A stretch of 64,000 nt of DNA from Serripes groenlandicus. Its lineage: Eukaryota > Mollusca > Bivalvia > Cardiida > Cardiidae. The DNA is taken from assembly GCA_031761405.1 (NCBI GenBank), contig JASEVX010000008.1, positions 43,851,733 to 43,915,732 on the forward strand, given 5' to 3'. Both the position numbers and the translations under genes were made by a program. Positions 45,501 through 55,599 of the stretch are shown piece by piece (within the stretch, counting starts at the first letter, position 1; every line of letters starts with the position of its first letter). The notes beneath the pieces were generated by a model. That model searched no databases. It saw nothing but the letters and a program-made list of their open reading frames with translations, and was not told the origin of the DNA.

Positions 45501-48400
45501 ATGTGGGAAAGGGAAAACGTTGAACATAAGAAAAAAAGCAATTTCTCACAATAATTCAAACCTCTGTTCAAAATTTATAAATTATAAATTATTTTATAAA
45601 TATTTGTCTGTTTACTTTTCATCACAAGTGGGAAAAATTAACTGTTGTTTTAAATAGATTTTTGAGAAAATTCTTTTAAATACCCAATATTTATATATTA
45701 ATATGTTAATGAAGTTGGAAATGGAGAAGCTCTTTTTATTATCTATAATATTATATATAATATATATAGTCTATTCTGTCTCAGAATTATGATTTCATTT
45801 GTACATATTTTCCATTCTAATCTTCAGTCATAGAAATTTTCGAACAATAATTTCTACTCTGTAACAAAATTACTCATTCGATTTTTCAGACGTTACAAAT
45901 TTTACCTGAGGCGATTTCATAGAAACAGCATATCAGAAATGGTTATAAAAGATAAATGCTGATGTTACTTAGGCAACAATCAGTTTTACACAATTCATAT
46001 TTGTAGAAAATTGTATGTTTTTCAAAAAAAGAATATAATTCTAATTGCTTAACATAATATTAGCCAATGTACTCACCCCAGAAGGTATAGCTTGGTTGAT
46101 TATTTGTTCAGCTTTCTTTCCATGCTTTAACAAAGCCCTTCCTAAAATAAATTAAAATGCTTTAATATTTAATATCCTGCCAATGAGTTAACTCTTTCCC
46201 ACCTATAGACCCTGACATCTGCAGCAGATGACTCTTGAAAACACTGCAGCAAAAGAAGAAACTGCTCAAAATGAGCAATTTCTCCTTTTGCCACAATGCC
46301 CCCAACTCTTTTCAATAAATATAAGAATTATCTTTATATTTAGGACATATTCCATATTTTTGCCAAGAGGTTTTCATGCTGTATATGCAAAGGCTTAACA
46401 AGTGTTCAATATTCTCTACAGGTGGCAGATTTGTTGTATGGAAAGGGTTAACAAGTTAAAATGGACAGACAGACAACATAGTTGTGATCCCCAATTGTCT
46501 CTCTGTAAGGACAGGCGCCAAAGTTATCACCAATAGAATCTCCAATCAATGTTACGCTTCATGGCTCTAAAAAACAACTCATTGCATTCTGAAAATTGAC
46601 AAGACTCCGGTAAGGTTATGCATACGGACAAACTCACCAGTCAGCCATAGTTAACAGAAGTTGTACCTTCTGATGAAAGGTAATAAACTATTTTTGCCGA
46701 AGGGGATACAACAAGTTGAATATGCATATGACGGAGCTAATAGGCATTAACCCTTTCTCTGACTGTCAGCCATAGTTAACAGAAGTTGTACCTTCTGATG
46801 AAAGGTTATAAACTGTTTTTGCCAAAGGGGATACAACAAGTTGAATATGCATATGACGGAGCTAATAGGCATTAATCCTTTCTCTGACTGTCAGCCATAG
46901 TTACCGGTAACAGAACTTGTACCTTCTGGTGAAAGGTTATAAACTGTTTTTGCCAAACGGGATACAACAAGTTGAATATGCATATGACGGAGCTAATAGG
47001 TATTAACCCTTTCTCACTTATATAAATAATCTACAGCATAAGACTTTGCAAAAGTATGAAAATTACCTGTGAATGAAAGTATAACAAGGGCACCGCAAAG
47101 CGGATGCATCCCCTCGGCTGGGCTTGACCTTTGACCTATGACCTTGAAAATCAATAGGCTTCAAGATGTTACCATATACTACTCTGTCAAGAAATGGTTA
47201 GTGTAGAGTGATGACAAGGTTTGTTACGGACGGACGGACACACATACATACGGACGGTCCCGTTACTATATCCCTTTCTCGCTTACTTCGTAACCGAGGG
47301 GATAATAATTGAACAGAGTTGAAAACAATGAGCAATTTATCCTAATGTCAAAATGTTAACAAAAGTTGTCGGCTGCAGAAGCGTTAAAATATGTCTGAAT
47401 GAGGGAAAGGGTTTTTAAAAGACTAAAAGTTTTAAAACCCAGTTTCTAGAGATCTAGATAATGTACACATTTATTTTCTGCACAAAAATATTTCTTTGAC
47501 CTTAAAACCATAATATGTTGTGTGTATTCAAATTGACAAATGATTCATCTCAGACTCTGTCAGAGTGTGAGATGACTCTTTCAAGTACCAGGATGCATAG
47601 AAGGCTGAATTATAATTTTAAGTAAGAGGCAGGGCGTTCAGACAAAGTTCTTAAAGCACAGGATCGTAACATTTTCTGTTCTCTTTAAAATGTCTTAATG
47701 AAAGCCCTCGAGTACACACCACATGGGGTTATCGGTTTAATAAAGTAATAAGAGGGACAAAGACCTGTTCATTCCTCCTTATTTAGATCTCAGGCTTTTA
47801 CAATAGGAGAAAACTAAAAGGTGGCAACAAATAACAATATTAAATTCTTTATCAGGATCATCTGAAAAGAACTTCGAGTCTTTCATCTATGATCCGATAA
47901 CATTGAAAATACATTTGAAATTTATCACATAGATCTAGATAAGGGATATTAAACAGGTCTTTCCCCAATAATATTTCCTTCAGAATAATCAGATCACATC
48001 ATAGGTTGTGGGTACTCAATAGAATCTTCCTATCTCATTTTGATTGACCATAACATTAAATTGACATATATTGGGCATTATACTAATTTAGAGTCCAATA
48101 AAAACTTTCCCTCATATAGACGCAAAACATCAATTTCTCCTTTTGTCACCATGTTTTCAACACTATTCAATGATTATACTTTCCTTTATAAAGATTTTCC
48201 ATATTTTTTCTTAGATATTATCAAAGTTGTCTGCTGCAGAATTCGCGTATGTGGGATAGGGTTAATAACATGAATGATGCACCTTATCTACAACTCATTA
48301 AACTTGTAAGTAAATAATAAAATAGTCATAATAATTTGAGCAACAAACCTCCAAATCCAATGGCTGCCAAACCAAGTCCTGCAAGAATCACAGTGGAACT
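39570..48400 (-). CDS. DNAJC19: Mitochondrial import J-protein TIM14 / Pam18 (DNAJC19), first exon unresolved
   Basis: Five minus-strand exons join in frame: 48349-48400, 46077-46141, 44903-44979, 42956-43026 and 39570-39634 (stop TAG). They give 109 residues; human DNAJC19 has 116, so only an initiator Met and perhaps a few residues are missing. The N-terminus is one membrane segment (STVILAGLGLAAIGFGG). The C-terminus is a short J domain: FSKYYKGGFDHKMTKREASL, ILGVS, then helix II/III with the HPD motif in LLNHPDRGGS (HPD at residues 85-87 of this part) and KINEAKDYMESKK. TIM14 sits in the inner membrane and stimulates mtHsp70 in the TIM23 import motor. Introns are GT-AG. A candidate first exon at 50339-50362 is listed separately. 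A polyadenylation hexamer lies near 39207. Confidence 0.94.
39678..40069. mobile_element. Two TTAA hairpin MITEs in the last DNAJC19 intron
   Basis: The first (39678-39838) runs from TTACCCCTTTCTCACCTATAG to GTATGTGGGAAAGGGTAA. The second (39882-40069) runs from TTAACTCTTGCTTTAGATGC to GTATGTGGGAATGGGTTAG. Confidence 0.75.
40652..40816 (-). mobile_element. Short tRNA-headed retroposon with 24-bp target-site duplication
   Basis: The 24-bp sequence beginning TCACAAGAGGAGAAAAAGAT occurs at 40652-40675 and 40793-40816. The 117 bp between, read in reverse, starts with a tRNA-like head: GCTAGCTCAGTCGGTAGAGT (A box) and GGTTCTGGTTTCGAGCACCG (B box). It is shorter than, and distinct from, SINE families A-C. 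A folded functional tRNA is not apparent. Confidence 0.75.
41214..42615 (+). mobile_element. Minisatellite-bearing element, about 170-190-bp central repeats
   Basis: Left end ACAAGAGCTGTCAGAGGACA; right end GGATGTCGACGCTGGGGCGA, TAGTAAAGCTCTCATT, AATAGTCGAGCT. From about 41580 to 42560 six imperfect units contain CCAAATATGAAAGCCCTA, AACTTGCCCTAAAACTTTAA, AATCATGTTTTTTACCCCAA and AGAAGGTCACACTCAGCATC. Located in the last DNAJC19 intron. Confidence 0.75.
43164..43376. mobile_element. TTAA hairpin MITE in DNAJC19 intron
   Basis: TTAA at 43164-43167 and 43373-43376. The inner hairpin ACATTGTGGCCAAAGGAGAA / ATGGCCACAATGTTTTC is shortened. Confidence 0.85.
43663..44203. mobile_element. Two TTAA hairpin MITEs in DNAJC19 intron
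   Basis: The first (43663-43884) has TTAA at both ends. The second (43996-44203) begins TTCACCCTTTCCCACATATA and ends GTATGTGGGAAAGGGTTAA. Both retain CTGCAGC-GACGAC outer arms and GAGAAATTGCT inner arms. Confidence 0.85.
44385..44797. mobile_element. MITE fragment split by a SINE A
   Basis: MITE right-half sequence (TTTTCCACTTTATTCAATAA, then CAGTCTTCTGCTTCAT) is cut at 44496 and resumes at 44777 with TTGTATATGGGAAAGGGTTA. Confidence 0.78.
44497..44776 (+). mobile_element. SINE, family A, full length, inserted in a MITE
   Basis: Flanked by 13-bp near-identical duplications (TTGTATGTGGGAA at 44484-44496, TTGTATATGGGAA at 44777-44789). Head TAGCTCAGTCGGTAGCAACG, GAGTTTGAATCCCGGCTCGG; tail CCGCCGTGATATAACTGAGA, ACGGCGTTAAACC, CAATCAATCA. 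It ends about 105 bp from DNAJC19 exon 44903-44979. Confidence 0.9.
45121..45158 (-). pseudogene. Duplicated fragment of DNAJC19 exon (44903-44979)
   Basis: On the minus strand, an acceptor-like CTGTTACAG is followed by a 38-nt match to the start of the neighbouring exon. It would read AISKNYKCGFDHS against AFSKYYKGGFDHK in the real exon. The rest of the exon and the donor are missing. Flanking sequence (CAGAGCAACTYG near 45008 and 45211) is also duplicated, so this is a decayed local segmental duplication. Confidence 0.8.
45280..45512. mobile_element. TTAA hairpin MITE variant in DNAJC19 intron
   Basis: Left end TTAACCATTTTTTCCAGCTG, then GACGGAATAGCAGCAGACGA; right end GTATGTGGGAAAGGGAAAA. 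The inner hairpin GTGAAATTGGTCATGATGGG / CAATTTCCCC is near perfect. The GCAATAGCAGCAG arm subtype is also present at 12125, 18360 and 39700. Confidence 0.8.
46188..46451. mobile_element. TTAA hairpin MITE in DNAJC19 intron
   Basis: TTAA at 46188-46191 and 46448-46451. Starts about 45 bp upstream of exon 46077-46141 (on the transcribed strand). Inner arms AAAAGAAGAAACTGCTCAAA and GAGCAATTTCTCCTTTTG. Confidence 0.82.
46634..47002 (+). repeat. Tandem triplication, about 125-130-bp unit
   Basis: Three copies of a unit with CAGCCATAGTTAACAGAAGT, GATACAACAAGTTGAATATG and CATATGACGGAGCTAATAGG starting near 46634, 46767 and 46890. Each ends in a MITE-like TTAACCCTTTCTC, so the unit includes the left end of a TTAA element. 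High identity suggests a recent expansion. Confidence 0.85.
47003..47415. mobile_element. TTAA hairpin MITE split by a minisatellite-type element
   Basis: Left end TTAACCCTTTCTCACTTATA; right end GAATGAGGGAAAGGG. The interior from about 47088 to 47302 is a foreign insert (next entry). Confidence 0.75.
47088..47302 (-). mobile_element. Small reverse copy of the 155-bp-type element
   Basis: Plus-strand left end AAGGGCACCGCAAAGCGGAT, GCATCCCCTCGG; right end ACGGACGGTCCCGTTACTAT, then GTAACCGAGGGGA. Only one internal unit remains (TTGACCTTTGACCTATGACC). It is the inverse of the termini at 37551-37985. Confidence 0.75.
48104..48266. mobile_element. Truncated TTAA hairpin MITE downstream of DNAJC19 exon 2
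   Basis: Left end AAACTTTCCCTCATATAGAC, an internal deletion removing the left inner arm, and right end GTATGTGGGATAGGGTTAA. Confidence 0.75.
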
Positions 48401-48490
48401 CTGAAAAAAGGAAAATAAAGCAAAGAATAAAATAATCAAATATTTTTCAATAATTATGTAAAACAAGTAACTGGATTGCAAGCAATACCA

Positions 48491-48749
48491 TAGTCCCCTA
48501 CCGGTTTGCACTAAGTCCAAAAAGGGGCATAACTCATTAAAAAATTGACGAAATCCCAGGAAACGCGAACTTGATCTGTGACATATGATTACAAAGGCAT
48601 ATACAAAATTTCAGCTCAATACCTCAAAGCATGTAGAAAAAAAGTGCGGAAAACTGATTTGCCGGACTGACTGACTGACGGACTGATGGACTGACTGACG
48701 GACGGAGTGCAAACCTAAGAGTCTCCTTCGGCACGCCGGTAGGGGACTA
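48491..48749. mobile_element. Short TIR element (TAGTCCCCTACCGG) in DNAJC19 intron 1
   Basis: Perfect 14-bp terminal inverted repeats TAGTCCCCTACCGG (48491-48504) and CCGGTAGGGGACTA (48736-48749), with TA as the outermost bases. The interior contains a GACTGACTGACGGACTG run. It encodes nothing; the autonomous partner is unknown. Confidence 0.75.
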
Positions 48750-48803
48750 AAAAAAAAGCACTGTGGAGGGAATGCCAATGCTTGTCGGTTTTTTCACATC
48801 ACG

Positions 48804-49036
48804 TTAACCCTTTCCCTCATACAACAATTCTGCAGCAGACGACTTTGAATGTATTTTGTCAAAAAATAGAAAATCTCTTTAATTGAATGGATAATTACCT
48901 ATGACTAAAAGTGGAAAACATTGTGTCAAAAGGAGAAATTGCTTGTTTTGAGCAATTTCTTCTTTTGTCACTATGTTTTCAAAACGCCGTCTGATGCAGA
49001 GGCATCAGAAAGCGTCTATATGAGGGAAAGGGTTAA
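48804..49036. mobile_element. Full-length TTAA hairpin MITE in DNAJC19 intron 1
   Basis: TTAA at 48804-48807 and 49033-49036, termini CCCTTTCCCTCATACAACAA and ATATGAGGGAAAGGG, inner palindrome AATTGCTTGTTTTGAGCAAT. Confidence 0.9.
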
Positions 49037-49589
49037 ACCACAAGATTCATGGGATGATGGTGATCTCTCCCAAATATTCCACCTCTGCCACCATTTGTAA
49101 AGTGTACCAGGTCCTTCACTGAGTTAAGCCACTGCTGTTCATCCATCCAGGCACTAACCTTAATGTATGTTGCTTAACTTTGTTAAAAGGCCAACCTCTC
49201 TACCAAAATCAATAGATAAAAGCCAGCTTCTACAGCACGGCTATAGAATTGTTATTTGTACCTACAACCCATTCCTGTTACACTAGTAAAAATATTGCAT
49301 CAGCACTTCAAATGTTAAGTCAGAATATTTCATGGGTAATGCACCTATCAATATTTTGCCACAGAAGACGATTCCCGACAGGCGGGAATTTGACACGCCA
49401 AATGATTCCGGGTCCCGGGAAATACACATTGGCCGGATTTTACATCCCGGTACCCGGAGTACACAAAGCATCTTCCACTATGGGGATTTAGACAAAATTA
49501 TTGGCTCTATATAGGGTTGGGAATTAGACCCCAAAAAGGAAAACTTATCTAATTCCCCTGGGTCTGCCCTCCTTTTAAAGATTGATTGA

Positions 49590-49915
49590 CTGATTGTTTG
49601 GTGTTTTACGCCACTTTCAACATTTTTTCAGTTATATCATGGCATTTTCTGGGTAAGTCACCAGTACTTCTGGTCCATTAGTCTCAATATATCGCTGTTA
49701 CATATTGCATTGCATTGTAGAATGCGAACAGTCAAAATATAAAATCGCATTCCTGGTCCATTTAATCTGAAACCAGCCAGTCAGTCGTATTGCACTGAGC
49801 TTCAAGGAGGACAGCCACTGTAACTACCATTTTTACAGTCTTTGGTAAACCGGCTCGGATCGAACCTGTGAACTCCTTCATCCAAAGCAGACAATCTACC
49901 AATACACCTTTTATA
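49590..49915 (-). mobile_element. SINE, family C, reverse orientation
   Basis: Reversed tail GTTTTACGCCACTTTCAACA, CAGTTATATCATGGCATTTT, then CCAGTACTTCTGGTCCATTA, and a reversed tRNA-like head GGCTCGGATCGAACCTGTGA near 49851. An extra segment near 49690-49770 makes it longer than other copies. Confidence 0.7.
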
Positions 49916-50338
49916 GAACACACTTAGTGTGGTGACTGAAGGTATACTGGCAGAAAGACATGCGTCTGAAACGGTCAAACTTTGCAACTGCATAGATGAT
50001 AGATTGCTAACAATATATTTGGATCTTTGCTGTTTCATTGCATTGAGGTTTGACAGGTTTTCGATACCATAAGCAACGTTTGCTTTTTAAGCAGAGGAAA
50101 GTGAATAAACAAATAAAAACACAAATATACTAATTCTATAGATCAATTAATTCTCGACCCCCTAACATATAAATCTAACCATTCAGTTTTGAAATAAAAT
50201 TACTTTATACATGTGAAAGCTCGAGCCAAAGGCTCGGGCGAAGCACGCCTATAGGTTAACCGTACGAACACATCATACGAGATCAAAACAACGAGAATTC
50301 AGTACAATCTTACTGTTTTTCACATATCAAATCTCAAC

Positions 50339-50362
50339 CCCATAGCACTTTTTTTCGGCCAT
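50339..50362 (-). CDS. Candidate first coding exon of DNAJC19
   Basis: On the minus strand, CCGGAAGC (an ETS-type site) precedes AAAATGGCCG, a start context like the TISU element of short-leader mitochondrial genes. ATG to GGG is 24 nt and would splice in phase to exon 2 (48400), giving an N-terminus MAEKKCYG before SSTVILAG. The donor (GGG-GTTGAG) is poor, so the true first exon could lie elsewhere and may hold little more than the ATG. Confidence 0.25.
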
Positions 50363-50619
50363 TTTGCTTCCGGTCTTACTGGACGGACAAATTATCGTAA
50401 CCTATTCATTTCGTAACCGGTAAAACCCACAAACACGATATTCATATGTTTTGACAAATCAAAAAATACTTAGAACTAGAGAGAAAAATTAAATTAAATT
50501 CCTTCTCGATAAAGGAATGAAAACAAGGAATCTGATATGTGATAATTTGCGTGTAATTGCACTCGTTTTCTATTTTTTAAAATAATATTTTCTCAACCGA
50601 AAGTAAACACATCCAAATG

Positions 50620-51136
50620 TGACGTCATTGCAACTAAAGTAACGTCATTGTAATGCAAGTAATAAATAAATAACAAAAGGAAAACGACAGAAATGGTAGG
50701 AAAAGATAGTTTGACTCGTCACAAATGGATTTCATTCACTGTAAGGACTTTATGAAGGGTAAGCCGACTATTCTTTTGAACCTGTCATCATTATTTCATG
50801 GATTTTATTTTCTTGGCAATATAGAGAAGCAATAAACACTTGAAAATGATTGTAAATATTTCAACGGAAGTTATCGTTCGTTACACTGGCCTCGGATATT
50901 ATTTTAACTGAAAAGGACGAACAATTCTGTTTCTGTATCGACATAGCTTCATTTCAAGCAAGATATTGATTATATCAATAATTTGCTTAAAAATATAACT
51001 TCATTTCTAAATTATTTGTTAGTATCTGTTGGAAACCATTCCACGATGCTTTCGTCACATGGCGTGACGTCACATGGTGTGTATTGGTTTCGTCTGTATC
51101 TGTTCCAGGATGCTTTCGTCACATCGCGTGACGTCA
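50620..51136. promoter_or_regulatory. Three full cAMP-response elements (TGACGTCA)
   Basis: Palindromic CRE octamers at 50620-50627, 51065-51072 and 51129-51136. The last two lie in a tandem 64-bp duplication (ATGCTTTCGTCACAT near 51048 and 51112). The region is close to the candidate DNAJC19 start and a candidate plus-strand first exon, consistent with a promoter. Confidence 0.5.
50725..50758 (+). CDS. Candidate first exon of an unknown plus-strand gene
   Basis: ATG at 50725 opens 11 codons (MDFIHCKDFMK) to a good donor AAGG-GTAAGC. It lies about 100 bp downstream of a CRE. No continuing exon was recognised, so this may be chance. Confidence 0.15.
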
Positions 51137-51664
51137 CATCGTGTGTATCGTTTTTGTCTGTATCTATTTGAAGCCGAAGCCGTCTTGTCAAATGTTAACC
51201 CCACTCGAGAAAATAGCTAAACTATCATATCATCGCCTGTCTAGTTGTATTGACTTTAAGGCGTTTATCTATATATTGCAGTAAATGTAGCAAACAAACA
51301 AAACTACAGTCAATTTAAAATTATTTGCCTTCAATTTACTTTTTTTTTTACATTGTACAGTTTAACAGTTTATGTCTATGACCTAGTCTTTGTCAAATCA
51401 TGAAACTATGACCAGAATCAGTTCACCCTGGTTTTGGGGTATACATAGTAAATGTCTTAATTAAGCCATATATCCTCAGACCTGAACAAGAGGAAATATG
51501 TGGACTATCAGTAAAACACATAACTTTTCTTTCAACAGGCTGAATTTCTAGTAGTTTCATCTTTTTTATATCCAAAATTTGTTTTTTGATCAAACTCAAA
51601 TGAGTCCATTGTTTTAAAGGAATGATGTCATATGTGGGCTATCAGTAAAACACATTACTTTTCT

Positions 51665-52490
51665 TTGCTATATACAGTTAGTATATGGCAAGGTCTAGAA
51701 GCCAATTTATTTTCAAGGTCATAGGTTAAAGGTCAAGGGCAAAATTGGACTTTGACTATTTCCCATATCAACAACCTTGACCACTCTACACTGAACATCC
51801 TTCAACCGATCTTAACCAAACTTAGTATACAGTTAGTATATGGCAAGGTCTAGAAGCCTATTAATGTTCAAGGTCATAGGTTAAAGGTCAAGGTCAAAAT
51901 TGGACATTGACTATTTTCCCATATCAACAACCTTGTGACCACTCTACAATGAACATCCTTCAACCGATCTTAACCACACTTGGTATACAGTTAGAATATA
52001 GCAAGGTCTAGCAGCCTAATTATTTTCAAGGTTAAAGGTTTAGGTCAAAATTGGACATTGACTATTTTCCCATATCAACAACATTGTGACCACTCTACAC
52101 TGAACATCCTTCGACCGATATTAACCAAACTTGGTATACAGTTAGTTTATGGCAAGGTATAGAAGCCTATTTATTGTCAAGGTCATACGTTAAAGGTCAA
52201 GGTCAAATATGGACTTTGACTATTTTTCCCATATCAACAACCTTGTGACCACTCTACACTGAACATCCTTCAACGGATCTTAACCAAACTGGGTATACAG
52301 TTAGAATATGGCAAGGTCTAGCAGCCTAATTATTTTCAAGGTTAAAGGTCAAGGTCAAAATTGGACTTTGACTATTTCCCATATCAACAACCTTGTGACC
52401 ACTCTACACTGAACATCCTTTGACCGATCTTAACCCCACTTGGTATGCAGTTAGTATATTGCAAGGTCTAGAAGCCTATTTATTGCGGCA
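51665..52490 (+). repeat. Tandem array, about 155-bp unit, five to six copies
   Basis: Units are marked by TATACAGTTAGTATATGGCA near 51671, 51830, 51983, 52135, 52292 and 52444, with AAAGGTCAAGGTCAAAATTG and CAACCTTGTGACCACTCTAC. They are the same units as in the element at 37551-37985, here without clear termini. Confidence 0.85.
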
Positions 52491-53345
52491 TTTAACGGTC
52501 ACCGATTTAGGTCCGTCTATGAAACAGGGCAATGTACACTAACTATAACAAACTAAAATAAGATAAAAACAAACTGAACATTAAAATCTGCAGATAAAGA
52601 GGATCAATCTCTTTTTAAATTCAACAAACACTCGAAATACTTTTTATTCAAATAAATATGTATAAACATTTTGGTTGAAAAATAAAGAAAACTTCGTCTG
52701 TTTTTCAAAAGAAAAGGCTATATTATAAAAACTTAATGGCAGTTCATAATTAATGTCAGTTATAAGTTACCCAGTGACCTCACATAAGTGTTCTGTCCTC
52801 TGATATAACTAAAATACCACAGAAATGTATCTCTTTTCTGTTTTCTTTGTAATTTATTGTGAAATTCATTTTTCTGTGTGAAATTGTATAATCTATACAA
52901 TACAAATGGTAAAATTTAAACTAGTATACATTCATTGTAACAAACAAATCTTATACTTTACTGACTGGTAAAAAATTGACACATATTTTCATGAACTGCT
53001 GCTCAAAGTAAAAACCTATACCGTAGTTTAATGGTAGAACACCAGTCCTGGTCTAACGAGAGTTCTGAGTTCAAATCCCAGCAGGTACATGATATGAAAG
53101 AAGCAACTATAAACTTAACAATTTATACATGAAACAATTATGTTGTGGGGAGTTGTCTCACTTAAACACTTATTACATTTTTGTCCAGGCTTCTAGTGAA
53201 AATATTTTACTCCCTGTACCCTTTTCAAAAGCTTTTATAATTGCGCAACATTGATAACTCTGAGAATCTGTATATGTTCACGGTCTGATCAGATCTTTTA
53301 CTATCCACTTTTTTTTTCTAACAACATATTTCATGTACATGTATA
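52491..53345. other. AT-rich stretch with a tRNA-like remnant
   Basis: Near 53020-53096 there are A-box-like (TAGTTTAATGGTAGAAC) and B-box-like (GAGTTCAAATCCC) motifs, but the acceptor and anticodon stems do not pair properly. No other feature is supported. Confidence 0.4.
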
Positions 53346-53352
53346 CAGAATC

Positions 53353-54498
53353 GGTGCCCGGACAATTACCCCCCGGATAATTACCCCCTGGACAATTACC
53401 CCCCGGACGATTACCCCCCTGGACAATTACCCCCCGGACAATTACCCCCCTGGACAATTACCCCCCGGACAATCACCCCCCTGGACATTTACCCCCCCGG
53501 TCAATTACCCCCCTGGACAGTTACCCCCTCGGATAATAACCCCCTCGGAGGTAGAAATAGAAATTGTGTGACTTTATTTCCTGTAGAAATAGAAAAAATT
53601 ATGTCCTTTAAAAATAATTAGAAATTCCTGTAAAAAAATTGGAAGGCGCTGTGACCCAGGCCTGGTCACACCCTAAAGTGGTTACACGGTAATTTGGTCA
53701 CAGGTAAGTTAGTCACACGCTCAATCTATCACAGGTAAGTTAGTCACACGCTCAATCTATCACGCGGTAATTTTGTCACAGGTACAGTACAGTGTACAGT
53801 AGAGTGTACAGTACAGTGCAGTGCAGTGTAGTGTTAGTGTAGTGTGCACAGTACAGTGCACTATAGAACTGCAATGCACAGCACATAGTGCAGTACTATA
53901 TAACCGCACAGTACACAGTACTGTACAGTGTAGAGCACAGTGCAGTGCACATGGTAAAGTGCTATGCACAGTGCAGCACTATTATAGAGCCGCAGTGTAC
54001 AGTGCAGTACAGTGCACAGTGTGCAGTACAATATAACAGTACAAATGTGCCACGGTGCATAGTACACTACACTACAGTACACAGTACAGTATACAATACA
54101 GTACATTGTACTGTAAATAGTACTGTATTGTAGTGTATGTACTGTACTGTACTGTACACTGTACTGTTCATTACCAATTGAAGGTGTGACCAACTTACCT
54201 GTGACCAAATTACCGCGTAACCAATTGAAGGTGTGACCTGATGTGACCAACATACCTGTGACCAAATTACCTTGTGACCAAATTACCGTGACCAAATTAC
54301 CTGTGACCAATTTTCCTGTGACCAAATTACCTACATTCAATCGTCCGGGGGGTAATCGTCCGGGGGGTAATTGTCCGGGGGGTAATTGTCCGAGGGGGTA
54401 ATCGTCCGGGGGGTAATTGTCCGGGGGGTAATTGTCCAGGGGGGTGATTGTCCGAGGGGGTAATCATCCGGGGGGTAATCGTCCGGGGGGTGATTGTC
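53353..54498. mobile_element. 1.15-kb nested fold-back element with G-rich arms
   Basis: The left outer arm (53358-53560) is a tandem of a 15-16-bp unit (GGACAATTACCCCCC). The right outer arm (54343-54498) is its inverted tandem (GGGGGGTAATTGTCC). Inside are inverted arms of a second unit (GGTCACAGGTAAGTTAGTCA at 53696-53780; CTGACCAACTTACCTGTGAC type at 54184-54335), and the centre (53780-54170) is a self-complementary GTACAGT/ACTGTAC repeat. Direct repeats CAGAATC flank it (53346-53352, 54499-54505), suggesting transposition. ORFs inside are by-products of the repeats. Confidence 0.8.
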
Positions 54499-54505
54499 CA
54501 GAATC

Positions 54506-55590
54506 AGTTGTTGACACTAAATCTGGTACTTATTAACAAATAACCTGATGCTGTTTCATGTTTTACAAATTAAAAACCAGAAAAGGAGATAGGGCTTCAA
54601 AGGGAAATGTTGTTGAATAGGAACATATATTGATCATTTTCGATATGTTCATGTTGGATCAATTACACCATTCCGACAATGTATTCAGATTAGTAACAGA
54701 AATCAAGTAATTTACATCAGGCAAGGGGCTAAACTTTACCTGTTCCAACATACATTTATATGGGACTTTTGAAAATATTTGTCACAAAAATTAGTTTTCT
54801 CAGTCTGTATGCATAGTGTTCTCATCTTAAATTGTCTCAAGATTATTATTGTAACATTCAGCTAGATCATGCAAAGTTAGCCATGTGCCTTGGAAGATTG
54901 TTGTGATGAGTACTTTAATATTCTAGAAAGCCAGGGGGAAAATGTTAGGTGAACTGAAGTACCATTGAAAGTAATGTTAAGCTCAAGTCATTCAATCAAC
55001 CATGGTAAGAGTCAGTTTCTAATTATATTTATCACATAACTTGCACTCCAGGAGTGACATAAAGCAGTGACATAAATATCATATGTAACTAGTTACATAA
55101 ATAGCCGACTCACAGCACGCGTGTGACGTCACTCCAGTGTGACGTCACTTTAAATGACAGCATATATTGTTTACAATTGTTCTGAATTTCGGCATTTTTT
55201 AAAAATATATTGTTTAGAGAGAATAAATCTCGATAAATGAAATGTTATAAGTGACGTGTTGCTAATTTTGTATGAAATCAAAAGGTTATTGATAGGGACT
55301 ACTTTTTACAGTGGAGGTATGCATTAGAACATCGGGGTGAACTTCGGTCACTGTTTATATGAAAAGGAAGAAAGATCGATTTAAAGATTAAAAACAATCT
55401 TTTTATGGTGTTATGTGATAAATATTATCTTACATTCATGCTTATTTGATATTGTTTTTATGAAACTCGTCGACTGAAACGAATATGACGCTCGGCAGAG
55501 CAATAACAAATAAGCACTCATGTAAGATCCTCTATTTATTACTAGTTTACAAATAACTGGCATTTGTGAAAATAAATCAGAACATTCTTC
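54506..55590. other. Mostly unassigned; SINE A fragment and paired CREs
   Basis: A 3' fragment of SINE A (CTTGGAAGATTGTTGTGATG near 54890 to CATTCAATCAAC near 55000) is present. Two full CRE octamers lie at 55124-55131 and 55140-55147, 16 bp apart. No exon is recognised beside them. Confidence 0.5.
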
Positions 55591-55599
55591 AATGCCTTC

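Noticed and set aside
53020..53096. Possible tRNA gene
   Set aside because: A- and B-box-like motifs are present, but the acceptor stem does not pair and the anticodon arm collapses to ACCAG/CTGGT without a proper loop. More likely a tRNA-derived relic.
53861..54340. Long ORF (159 codons, minus) with VTGNLVTG-like repeats
   Set aside because: It lies entirely inside the fold-back element and only reflects the GGTCACAGGTAA and GTACAGT repeats.
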